DNA from: Solirubrobacterales bacterium
GTDB lineage: Bacteria; Actinomycetota; Thermoleophilia; Solirubrobacterales; Solirubrobacteraceae
Length of the DNA stretch: 36,373 nt
Direction of reading: 5' to 3'
NCBI GenBank assembly: GCA_013815355.1
Contig: JACDGG010000010.1
Span: forward strand, 1 to 36,373
The translations under genes were made by a program, and so were the position numbers. The notes beneath the pieces were generated by a model that searched no databases, was not told the DNA's origin, and saw only the letters and a list, made by a program, of their open reading frames with translations. Shown piece after piece: positions 20,868 to 28,331 of the stretch (positions are counted from its first letter, which is position 1; each line of letters opens with the position of its first letter).

Positions 20868-23515
20868 CGCTCGAGATCCGGGGCGCGGTCAGGAGTGCGC
20901 GCCGGCCGGATGCTCCGCACAAGCCCGGGCAGCGGGTTGCGGCTAGGGGCGAGCGTCCGGTCAAGCTCGGGCGCCAGGTCCGGGTGACGTGTCTCCGCGT
21001 GTTGGAGGGTGGGTGTGTGCGCGCGGCTGGTTCGCATCTTGTTGGCTAGTTGCTCGATGCGGTGCTCGTCTTGGCCGTCGGTGCCGAGCTCGTCGCGTGC
21101 GAGGAACCACTCGGTGCCTTGCCGGGCGCGGCTGGCTTGGACGTAGGAGCTCTCCTTGCTGGTGTGCCAGCCACCGGTCACGACGACCGACCGGTCGACG
21201 GTCGCGCCCTGCTGGCGGTAGACGAGTTGGGCATAGGCCAGGCGCAAGTCCTGGAGGTCCTCACCGGCGATGGTGATGTCGCGGTCTGAGCCGTCGAGTG
21301 TCACGGCCAGGGCCTCTCCATGTTCGCTGACGTGGGTGACTTCGCCGCGTGCGCCGTTCTCAACGCGCGGCTGGCCGGACGGGTGGTGTTGTGCGGTGAA
21401 GGTGATGAGGTCGCCTTCATGCAGGCCATAGTGCTGGTGCGGCAGCGGAACCTCGGCGTCGCCGAGTTCGCCGCGTTCTGCGCGGAGGTGCTGGGCGCGG
21501 GCGTTGAGCCGGTCGATCTCGACGTTCGAGGCGTCAGCGATCAGGGCAACGTCACGCATCTCGCGTGTCTCGGTCAGCTGCGCCCAGCGCTTGACCGCGG
21601 CCTCGCCGGCCTGGTCGCGGGTGTCCGTGAAATAGAGCTGGCCTTGGGCGCGGTAATGAGCCATCGCACGCTCGGGCTCCCCCGCCCGCAGCGCCGCCCA
21701 CGCCTTTCGCTCCTCGGGGTCGCTCGTTCGATGGATGTCCGTGAGCTCGGCCGTGTGCGCGTGCCGTGCGATCCGGTCGAACATTCCGCCGGGTCCGATC
21801 GAGGGGAGCTGCTTTCCGTCACCGACCACGACGAGCTTGGCGCCTGTGCGCTCGATCACCTCGGTGAGGGCGTCCATTCGTTTGTGGTCGACCATCCCGG
21901 CCTCATCGAGGATCACTCTCGTCGCCGCGTTGACCGCGAGGCGCCCGCTGTTTGCTCGCGCCACGAACGCGTCCAGCGTCAAGGTGCTTCCGGCGAGCGC
22001 CGGGCTGTCCGCGCCGAGACGCTCAGCGGTCGAACCGGACACGGCGATCCCGATCACGTCGTGTCCGACCAGCTGCTCGGCCCTGGCCCCAGCGTCGATC
22101 ACGACTCCCTTCCCGGTACCCGCCGGCCCGACGAGGACTCCCAGGCGCTCGGGTCCGCCGATCGCCCGGAGTGCCTGCTGCTGCTCGCGCGAGAGTGGAG
22201 CCGCTATGCGCTCTGCGACCTCACGGCTCGCGTGCTCTCTTGCCTGCGCGCCGACATCAATGTTCGCGGGCCGCGCGAGCTCATCGGCGCGACGCTCGAT
22301 CGCTTCCTCCTGCGCCCGGACAGCAAGCGTCGTCATCCGCCCGCCCTCCAACGTCAGGACCCGTCGTTCACTGACCATCGCGCGGGCGGTCTCGAGCGCC
22401 GCCCCGGGAGCGAGCTCCCCTGCTGTCTGCTCCAACGCGACCGCGCGCAACAATCCGGCCTCGAAGACCGCCTCGCGCTCCACGAGGCGCGCCTCGATCC
22501 GATCCTCCACCGGCCGATCATCGCGAACAGGTGCAGGAGCGCCGACTAGATGCACCGCCTCATCCGCCCCGAACGCGTGGCGTTGCCCTGTCTGCTGCCA
22601 GACGCCCAGTAGGTCTGCGCGGGTCGATAGCTCCTTCGCGCGGCGGTTCTCGAGCGCGAGCGCGCGCAGCTCCCCGCGTTCCGCCGCGCGACCATGCTTT
22701 GAGCGGAACCGCTCCGCGGCCTTCGCGATCTCACGGTGGCGTCCTGAGAGCGCGTCCAGCAGGCCGCGCGGTACCCCGGCGATCTCGAAGTACTTGCCTC
22801 CGTTTCCGGTGCCCTGCTCGATCGGGTAGCCCTCCCCCGCGAGCTCTTGAGCGAGCGCTGAGCGGTAGAACGCGCCGACCTCCCGCGCGCCACGGAACAC
22901 CGGCCGTGAGGCGACCGCGACGAACCGGCCATCCTCACAAACGGCGCCCGTCAACACGACGTGCGTGTGCAGTTGCGGGTCAGGGGCCTCGGCGCCGGAG
23001 ACGCCTCTCGCGGTTGTGTGGCCGTAGGCGGTCGCAATCACGTCCTTCGCGTGCTCGTCGACCACCTGGCCGTGATAGCGACGACGTACCACGGGGACCC
23101 GCTCCTTCAGGTAGTCGACGGCTCGCTCGACGGCGCGCGCGTGCGCGGCTTCGATCTGCTCGCGCTGCCACGGGTCCCCCAGCGCCCACACGACCGACAC
23201 CGACTTCGGCGCGCTGAACGTCACATCGATCCCACCACCACGCGTCCCATCAGCACCCGCCGGACGCAGCCACGCACCCGTCCCGGGATGCCGGCCCTCC
23301 ATCAGCGCGATGAAATCCTCACCCGCCACCGGCGCGTCCGGGTCGATGCCGAGACGCGCCAGCGTGTCCGCCCCTGAGAGCCACCGGCCGGGTGCCTCGG
23401 TCAGGTCCCCGTCGGGGGTCAGGTAGTAGTCGCCGCGCTCCGAGGCGATCGTCTTACCCTCCAGATACCGGGCGTAGCCACCACCCGCCCCTGAACCGAT
23501 ACTCGACGCGGTCAT
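20864..23515 (-). CDS. MobF-family conjugative relaxase-helicase (TrwC/TraA-like)
   Basis: The product is 883 residues; ATG 23515 is preferred over GTG 23518 because AAGGGG is 4 bases before it. The relaxase domain (1-300) has N-terminal tyrosines (GGGYARYLEGK; GDYYLTPDG) and the metal-binding histidines in AYGHTTARG (His166) and QLHTHVVLTG (His183, His185). The helicase has Walker A GPAGTGKG (463-470), Walker B RVILDEAG (533-540), GDGKQLPSIGPGG and a C-terminal UvrD-like motif (LVYRQQGATVDRSVVV, YVQASRARQG). The last Walker A residue is Gly instead of Ser/Thr. It should nick oriT and unwind the strand for transfer. No coupling protein is encoded in the same element. Confidence 0.92.
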   Translation of the reverse strand: MTASSIGSGAGGGYARYLEGKTIASERGDYYLTPDGDLTEAPGRWLSGADTLARLGIDPDAPVAGEDFIALMEGRHPGTGAWLRPAGADGTRGGGIDVTFSAPKSVSVVWALGDPWQREQIEAAHARAVERAVDYLKERVPVVRRRYHGQVVDEHAKDVIATAYGHTTARGVSGAEAPDPQLHTHVVLTGAVCEDGRFVAVASRPVFRGAREVGAFYRSALAQELAGEGYPIEQGTGNGGKYFEIAGVPRGLLDALSGRHREIAKAAERFRSKHGRAAERGELRALALENRRAKELSTRADLLGVWQQTGQRHAFGADEAVHLVGAPAPVRDDRPVEDRIEARLVEREAVFEAGLLRAVALEQTAGELAPGAALETARAMVSERRVLTLEGGRMTTLAVRAQEEAIERRADELARPANIDVGAQAREHASREVAERIAAPLSREQQQALRAIGGPERLGVLVGPAGTGKGVVIDAGARAEQLVGHDVIGIAVSGSTAERLGADSPALAGSTLTLDAFVARANSGRLAVNAATRVILDEAGMVDHKRMDALTEVIERTGAKLVVVGDGKQLPSIGPGGMFDRIARHAHTAELTDIHRTSDPEERKAWAALRAGEPERAMAHYRAQGQLYFTDTRDQAGEAAVKRWAQLTETREMRDVALIADASNVEIDRLNARAQHLRAERGELGDAEVPLPHQHYGLHEGDLITFTAQHHPSGQPRVENGARGEVTHVSEHGEALAVTLDGSDRDITIAGEDLQDLRLAYAQLVYRQQGATVDRSVVVTGGWHTSKESSYVQASRARQGTEWFLARDELGTDGQDEHRIEQLANKMRTSRAHTPTLQHAETRHPDLAPELDRTLAPSRNPLPGLVRSIRPARTPDRAPDLER

Positions 23516-23787
23516 CACACCCCTTCAGAGCGCGAACCGCGAAAGACGGCCAAGCAATCAGGCAGCACCCGCACGGGCGTGCATCTGGTGTGGTTGGGCA
23601 GTAGCGGAGCGAAGCGACGCGCAGCCGTTGTTGTGGCGCGGTTGGACGCGAACGCCGCGAACGGTAGGCGTTGGGATCGGCGAGACGAGTCCGGCGCGGG
23701 ACGTCTGGCAGGTCGACTGGGCGGACCGGCGATAACTCAGGTGGCAGCTGCGGTCGGTGAAAAGGGCGTCGAGTCTGACGGACCTCA
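23516..23787. other. Intergenic region upstream of the relaxase, possible oriT
   Basis: These 272 bases hold no convincing gene. A GCAC-GGGC-GTGC hairpin lies at 23571-23582. Relaxase origins usually lie just upstream of such genes, so an oriT here is plausible, but I see no known nic sequence. A short frame resembling a TetR helix (ITQVAAAVG, near 23730) may be a remnant. Confidence 0.3.
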
Positions 23788-24468
23788 TCATCCCGAAGGG
23801 CATCCGGCCGGCACAGACGCAGCTTCGAGACGGCTACCCCGTCGGTGACCCAGCGGCTGCGCGGACCAGCTCGACCAGATCTGCGGCGCCTTGACTGGCG
23901 AGCCGCAGTCGAACGGTGGCTGGGGGTCGTACTCGATGCTTAGCTGGATCGCTTGGGCGATCTGCTCGCCAGCGATCCGCTCGGCGAGGATGAGCGCCAT
24001 GTCGATGCCGGCGGAGACGCCCGCCGCGGTGATCACCTTGCCCTGCTCGACCACACGCTCTGAGACAGGGTGGGCGCCGTAGCGCGCGAGCGTGTCAAGC
24101 GCCAGCCAGTGGGATGTCGCTCGCAGCCCGTCGAGGATGCCCGCCGCGGCGAGCAGCAGCGAGCCGGTGCAGACCGAGGTCGTCCACGCCGAGCTCTCGT
24201 GCGCGCGGCGCAGCCAGCCGACAGCCTGATCGTCGCCCATCAGCTCGGAGGTGATATGACCGCCCGGAACCACGATCACGTCGGGGTCGCCAAGCTCATC
24301 GAACGTCAGGTCGGCGAGCAGGGCCAGCATCCCGTTCTGGGTGCGGACTGGGCCCTTCTCAGCCGCAAGGAACCGCACGTTCGCGTCGGGTAGCCGCGAG
24401 AGCACCTCGTAGGGCCCAACTGCGTCCAGCGCAGTAAGGCCGTCGAAGATCGGGATCGCTACGTTCAT
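23788..24468 (-). CDS. DJ-1/PfpI family protein with a frameshifted C-terminus
   Basis: The frame is 226 codons. VAIPIFDGLTALDAVGPYEVL at the start and TTSVCTGSLLLAAAGIL (nucleophilic Cys in the elbow, about 99) are typical of DJ-1/PfpI proteins of the isonitrile hydratase/GlxA N-terminal type. IEYDPQPPFDCGSPVKAP near 180-197 is also family-like. After that the reading frame is odd, while the other frame continues as ADLVELVRAAAG and stops at TAG 23836-23834. So a one-base deletion near 23885 probably replaced the native tail with ~30 unrelated residues. The ATG overlaps the stop of the racemase remnant by four bases. It may still fold. Confidence 0.75.
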   Translation of the reverse strand: MNVAIPIFDGLTALDAVGPYEVLSRLPDANVRFLAAEKGPVRTQNGMLALLADLTFDELGDPDVIVVPGGHITSELMGDDQAVGWLRRAHESSAWTTSVCTGSLLLAAAGILDGLRATSHWLALDTLARYGAHPVSERVVEQGKVITAAGVSAGIDMALILAERIAGEQIAQAIQLSIEYDPQPPFDCGSPVKAPQIWSSWSAQPLGHRRGSRLEAASVPAGCPSG

Positions 24469-24790
24469 GCTGCAGACCCATGGACCTTGGTAGGCGGCGG
24501 CGCAGCGAGTCGCAGCGCGGCTTCTACTGCGGTCTCGGGGCTGCTCAGGACGACACGCCCGCCCTTCACGAGGGCTGCGGCGCCAGCCATCGACGCTTGG
24601 GCCAGCACCACCACGTCGATCTTCGGCTCCAGGGCGTCAACGCACTCCGCGACTACGCGATGGTAACCGCCGATATCGCCCTGCTCCAACCGCCTCCACG
24701 CGTCAAAGCACGGCGCGTCGAGAAGCGTGATGTCTCTGCGCGCCGCCGAGGCAACTTCGAGCAGTAGATCGCGCGTCACCGTTTCGTCCC
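24465..24790 (-). pseudogene. Asp/Glu racemase-like C-terminal remnant
   Basis: The last ~105 codons of an open frame read LLDAPCFDAWRRLEQGDIGG, then IDVVVLAQASMAGAAALV and VVLSSPETAVEAAL. These match the C-terminal half of Asp/Glu/hydantoin racemases, including a loop where the second catalytic Cys of the family is replaced (AQASM). The N-terminal half is missing; upstream of about 24790 the same frame is only the reverse of the rightward gene at 24807. It stops by a four-base overlap with the DJ-1 gene, so the two were once an operon. Confidence 0.65.
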
Positions 24791-24806
24791 GTTGGGAGCG
24801 GACGAC

Positions 24807-25274
24807 ATGACGAAGTCGCTCTTTGGAAAGACCGACGTGATCCAGATGCCAATCAGAGGGCCGGCGCTCCCCCATCGCGTTTCGATGGGTGAGGGGGCGC
24901 TGGTCGACTTCGACGAGGCGGGCAACGCCTTCAACCCGCACCCTTACGTCTCGGCCGTCGTCGTCGTCCACGCGCGAGAGAACGCGCGCGACTACATCGA
25001 TCGCGAGCTCGCGAACTGCCGACCCCCCGACGCTCTATCGCCGACCGCCCAGCACGCGCGAGCGGTTGCGACGCTCACGGCCCTCAACGCCGCCGAGCGC
25101 GAGGGCCGCGTGCCGGACGGGGAGTACGAGTGGGTGGAGGTTTTCGACCTCAGCGGCTTGGGCGCAGCGTTCAGCGGCATGCCTCTCCCTCCCAACATCT
25201 TCGACGGAGCCCGCGACCGATGGTACGTTCTGGACTGCAACGGCTTCGTTGAGCGTCCCGCGGAGCGCGGCTGA
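24807..25274 (+). CDS. Hypothetical protein
   Basis: The product is 155 residues from ATG 24807, preceded by GGGAG at 8 bases. I do not recognise it. It begins MTKSLFGKTDVIQMP and contains NPHPYVSAVVVVHAREN, RVPDGEYEWVEVFDLSGLG and a C-terminal RDRWYVLDCNGFV. It looks like a small soluble alpha/beta protein with no signal or membrane segment. It replaces the 5' part of the racemase gene and runs opposite to it, so it probably came in with the rearrangement. Its third-position GC is lower than that of core genes. Confidence 0.6.
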   Translation: MTKSLFGKTDVIQMPIRGPALPHRVSMGEGALVDFDEAGNAFNPHPYVSAVVVVHARENARDYIDRELANCRPPDALSPTAQHARAVATLTALNAAEREGRVPDGEYEWVEVFDLSGLGAAFSGMPLPPNIFDGARDRWYVLDCNGFVERPAERG

Positions 25275-25336
25275 CTAAAGCCGGACGTCATGTTCTGGCA
25301 GACAAGCCATGCGGCCCGCTTGAGACGTGCGGTGCC

Positions 25337-25732
25337 TCAGTCGCCCTCTGGCTCGACAAGAGCCGCGACCCACTCGATAGCCGTCGCGGCCCATCTCAGC
25401 GCCTGATCGCGATCGAGGCCCGAGCCGTGACTCGTTCCGTAGCGCATGTGCACACCGTAGGGCGCAAGGCGATCCACGCCGTCCAGCGCACCCGGCACCT
25501 TGAGCCCGCTCCTCTCGCAAAGCTCGAGTAGACCGGCGAGGTCGTGGGTGTAAGGGAACTCGACACCGCGCGACGCAATCGCCGCCTTAAGCGACTTCTC
25601 GACCGCCTGCTGACAATGGAACCCAAGGATCGAATCCGCAACGCCTGCAACGGGCAGTAGCGACCTTGCGGCGAACTCGTCATCGCGCGCGAGGCCGAGC
25701 AGGACCTGCGGAAGATCAGGCGTGCCAGCCAT
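25337..25732 (-). CDS. HEPN-domain protein (toxin partner of MNT)
   Basis: The product is 131 residues. FHCQQAVEKSLKAAIASRG is the HEPN helix-1 signature and MRYGTSHGSG (near 95-104) holds an Rx4H motif that forms the RNase site in active HEPN toxins. TAIEWVAALV closes the helical bundle. The ATG overlaps the MNT stop by one base (TGATG, 25734-25730). Family knowledge: HEPN/MNT pairs are type VII-like toxin-antitoxins in which the MNT partner AMPylates the HEPN toxin. The canonical Tyr after the motif in HepT (HxY) is not evident here, so the regulation may differ. Confidence 0.82.
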   Translation of the reverse strand: MAGTPDLPQVLLGLARDDEFAARSLLPVAGVADSILGFHCQQAVEKSLKAAIASRGVEFPYTHDLAGLLELCERSGLKVPGALDGVDRLAPYGVHMRYGTSHGSGLDRDQALRWAATAIEWVAALVEPEGD

Positions 25733-26043
25733 CACGCCGCAACGGGACGGCCTTCGGAAAGCGCCGAGTGGATCAGGCTGCCGCGGACCTCGCGCCATTC
25801 CTCGGCTTCACGTTCACTCACGACGACAACGTCAGCGAATACGCCCAGGCCACGGAGCGTCCTGCGAAGGCGAACCGACTCCTCAGCCGGATCATCGACC
25901 GCAGGCTCGACGACCAGGAAGTCCAGGTCGCTGCCGGGTCGGGCATCTCCTCGCGCGTGGGACCCGAAAAGGATCACGCGTGCCTGCGGAGCCGCCGCGG
26001 ACAGCCGCCGGGCGGCCTCGGCTATGAGCTGCTCATCGAACAT
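25732..26043 (-). CDS. Minimal nucleotidyltransferase (MntA-like antitoxin)
   Basis: The product is 103 residues. VILFGSHARGDARPGSDLDFLVV is the pol-beta GSx10DxD motif with both metal-binding aspartates, and ADVVVVS supplies the third acidic residue. ATG 26043 is six bases after TACGGT (26055-26050), supporting this start over longer frames. It precedes and overlaps the HEPN gene, the usual order for MNT-HEPN modules. It probably modifies and silences the HEPN toxin and so stabilises the element. Confidence 0.82.
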   Translation of the reverse strand: MFDEQLIAEAARRLSAAAPQARVILFGSHARGDARPGSDLDFLVVEPAVDDPAEESVRLRRTLRGLGVFADVVVVSEREAEEWREVRGSLIHSALSEGRPVAA

Positions 26044-26049
26044 GGGATT

Positions 26050-26055
26050 ACCGTA
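26050..26055 (-). promoter_or_regulatory. -10 hexamer of a leaderless MNT-HEPN promoter
   Basis: TACGGT on minus, a 6-base spacer and ATG 26043. No Shine-Dalgarno is seen. Confidence 0.4.
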
Positions 26056-26078
26056 GCGCCAGGGCCAGATCCATCGCT

Positions 26079-26105
26079 GCCCGCACCACCGTGACGGGTG
26101 CGGGC
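26079..26105 (-). terminator. Hairpin after the element SSB gene
   Basis: A perfect 9-bp stem, GCCCGCACC (26079-26087) and GGTGCGGGC (26097-26105), lies 13 bases past the SSB stop. The T-run is weak on both strands, so termination is likely but not certain. Confidence 0.5.
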
Positions 26106-26117
26106 AGCTTTGGTGGC

Positions 26118-26492
26118 TCACGCCGCTACCGGCACCTTCCTCTTGCGGGCCGGCTTCGCCTCAGCCTCGTGTTCCGGCTCCATCGGACGGGGGGCAGCGA
26201 GGAACTCGACGTTCCCCACGATCGTGTAGTCGTGGCGCTTGGTTCCCTCGGTCTCCCACTCGCCGTACTCCAAGCGGCCATCCACCGCTACCAGCCAGCC
26301 CTTCGCCAGGTACTCCGCGGCGGCTTCGCCGCCCTTTCCGAACACGCTCACGTTCACGTAGCCGACCTCGCGGCCACGGCCCATCGCGTCCACTGCCAGA
26401 CGCAGCTGGCAGACCTTCATCTCCTCCGACACCGACCGGAGCTCGGGGTCCTTCGTCAGACGGCCCGTGCAGATGACCTTGTTGATGTTCAT
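26118..26492 (-). CDS. Element-encoded single-stranded DNA-binding protein with a basic tail
   Basis: The product is 124 residues from ATG 26492 (Shine-Dalgarno AAGGAG). The OB fold is clear: NKVICTGRLTKDPELRSVSEE, VNVSVFGKGGEAAAEYLAKG and WLVAVDGRLEYGEWETEG. The C-terminus is ARKRKVPVAA rather than the acidic Phe-ended tip used by SSBs to recruit partners, so it may only coat DNA. It probably protects the transferred strand after entry. It lies alone between the MNT-HEPN pair and the IS. Confidence 0.88.
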   Translation of the reverse strand: MNINKVICTGRLTKDPELRSVSEEMKVCQLRLAVDAMGRGREVGYVNVSVFGKGGEAAAEYLAKGWLVAVDGRLEYGEWETEGTKRHDYTIVGNVEFLAAPRPMEPEHEAEAKPARKRKVPVAA

Positions 26493-26753
26493 GACGTTCT
26501 CCTTCGGTTGGTGGCTGCTAGTGACGCAGCCCAAGAACGGCGCTGACCGGCGCGCGGAACCGGAGCGCCCGAAGGGCGCGCAGGGGAACCCCCGTTGCGG
26601 GGGTTGAAGCGCTAAGCCGGCACGTGTCGATACTGGGGCAAGACACGCAAGCGGACACCAGACGACGGAGACCCGAACAGTCGGCACGAAGCATCGTGAT
26701 GCTTGAGTTGGGTCCGGCCGGGCTCAGATCTTCCGACAGGCTGTGGGCGAGGT
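26493..26753. other. Hairpin-rich region between the SSB gene and the IS
   Basis: These 261 bases hold no gene. Visible structures are GCGCCC-GAA-GGGCGC, AACCCCC-GTTGC-GGGGGTT and AAGCATC-GT-GATGCTT (26689-26704). They may be a promoter with operators or an origin of replication or transfer for the element. Confidence 0.4.
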
Positions 26754-26786
26754 TAGCTACTTCCCCCGGATAAACGACTGAACCAA

Positions 26787-26818
26787 AACGGCCGCGTGGA
26801 GTGCTCGACGCGGCCGTT
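26787..26818 (-). terminator. Terminator just inside the left end of the IS
   Basis: A perfect 11-bp stem, AACGGCCGCGT (26787-26797) and ACGCGGCCGTT (26808-26818), is followed on minus by TTTTGGTT. Its direction fits a transposase reading leftward across the whole IS, the original state before the inversion. Confidence 0.7.
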
Positions 26819-26873
26819 GCGGGCAAATGGTTTCTGCTCTGATCGAGCGATCATCATGCTCTCAAGCAGCCCG

Positions 26874-27505
26874 GATGGCGAGCGTGTCAAGGTACGGGCC
26901 CGGGGCCGTGGCGCGCAACGCAAGCTGGCCGCGATCGCGAAGCTGCAAGAGGTGGCCGACCGCGCCGAGCGGGTCGCGGCGCAGATCAAGCAGCGGCTCG
27001 CCGGCGAGCCGATCACAGAACGCCTGGTCTCGATGTTCGACCCCGACGCGCGTCCAATCCGCAAGGGCAAGCTCGGCAAGCCCAACGAGTTCGGCTACGT
27101 GCTGCAGATCTGCGAGGTCACGCAGAACACCCGCCGGGGCGCGCGGGGATTCATCCTGCCGGCTCCCACCTTGCCGGGCAACCCGCCCGAGAGCAAGCTG
27201 CTGCCCACTACGACAGCGGAGCTGGGGCGCCTTGGCCTATGCCCACGCGAGGTCGCGCTCGACGGTGGCTTCGAGAAGGGACCGACCTCCGAAGCTCTCC
27301 AGGAGCTCTCGCCCGAGCGCGTGTTCATCGCCGGGCCGTCAGCAGCCCGGCTCAAGACGCACCCAGCGCCGGCTCGCCAAATACCGCACAGGAGCCGAGG
27401 GCAGGATCAGCCACCTCAAGCGCAGCTACGGACTGCGGCGATCGCGCCTGAAGGGCCAGGCCGGGACGAAGGCCTAGAGCGCCTGGGCGATCCTCGCCTA
27501 CAGTG
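26874..27505 (+). pseudogene. C-terminal half of the IS transposase, inverted and frameshifted
   Basis: The fragment reads ARGRGAQRKLAAIAKLQEVA, RLVSMFDPDARPIRKGKLGK, NEFGYVLQICEVT and EVALDGGF, the DDE-region sequence of this transposase type. Near 27336 one extra base shifts the frame: PERVFIAG continues as RQQPGSRRTQRRLAKY in the other frame, then GRISHLKRSYGLRRSRLKG. A TAG replaces the usual Trp codon before WAILAY. It runs opposite to the N-terminal half, so the gene is dead. Confidence 0.75.
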
Positions 27506-28238
27506 CATGCGCTGCACGCGCGAGCCTCCTGGCCTCCCTGACCGAGCGTGACAGCAGCTCGCCGGCCTGCTCGGTCAGCGCGAGCACCTGTGCCTTGCGC
27601 TCCCCGGTGCGTCGCCCGATCGTGCGCGAGATCGCCCGCAGGCGACGCCCCAACGCTCGGGAGCGATCCTGCACCCGCCCAGCGTCCCGACCGACCAGCG
27701 CGCTCAGCCTGCGAGCCTCGCGCGCCAGCGTCCTCGCGCCGTCCAAGCTCAGCGCCGCGTCGCTCGGATAGCGCACGTCGGCCTCCAGCACCGTCGAGTC
27801 GATCCTCACGGCCCTGGCCCTGAAGCGCGTCTCGCGCTGGGCCTTTGCGATCACGCACCGCGTCAGCTCGTCCACCACCGCGCCTCCGAGCCGGCGGGTG
27901 AGCTTGCGCACCGTCGACTCGTGCGCCACACGCTCGCCGAGCGCGATCAGGCAGAAGCGGCGCAGGTGCAAAGAGTCTGAGACCTCCCGCATGAGCGTCT
28001 CGTATCCCCAGCCCGTGCGCGCCTTGATCACCATCAAGCGCACATAGACCTCCATCGCGATCGTCGGGCGACCCTGGGAGACGGCCTCTGAACGCCAATG
28101 CGCCGCGATCGGCTCTAGCAGCGCCGGGTCGGCCAAAAGCACATCCAAAGCTGCGAGATCCCGCGGCAGCTCCTTCACCTCGACCGGCAACACCTCGTCC
28201 CACAACGACTCGACCTGCCCACCCGACAGTCTCAGCAT
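27498..28238 (-). pseudogene. N-terminal half of the IS transposase
   Basis: The 246 codons read VESLWDEVLPVEVKELPRD, RPTIAMEVYVRLMVIKARTG, GYETLMREVSDSLHLRRFC and VRIDSTVLEADVRYPSD, the N-terminal transposase domain and first catalytic Asp region. It ends ARRLARAAHAL at the inversion junction; an intact gene would continue with the ARGRGAQRKL sequence now found on the other strand. The frame itself is undamaged. Confidence 0.75.
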
Positions 28239-28331
28239 AACCGTCCTCCTCGATCAGAAAAGCGCTCATTTGCAGGGCTCATTCTCTTAATCGCGGCGGA
28301 TGGAACGACCGACTATTTCCGGGGGAAGTAG

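Noticed and set aside
23519-23787. Definite oriT with nic site
   Set aside because: Position fits, but no recognisable nic motif or long inverted repeat was found; kept only as a possibility.
23579-23848. Rightward gene with a TetR-like helix
   Set aside because: Only a few residues resemble a helix-turn-helix, and most of the frame is low-complexity; it also overlaps the DJ-1 gene end.
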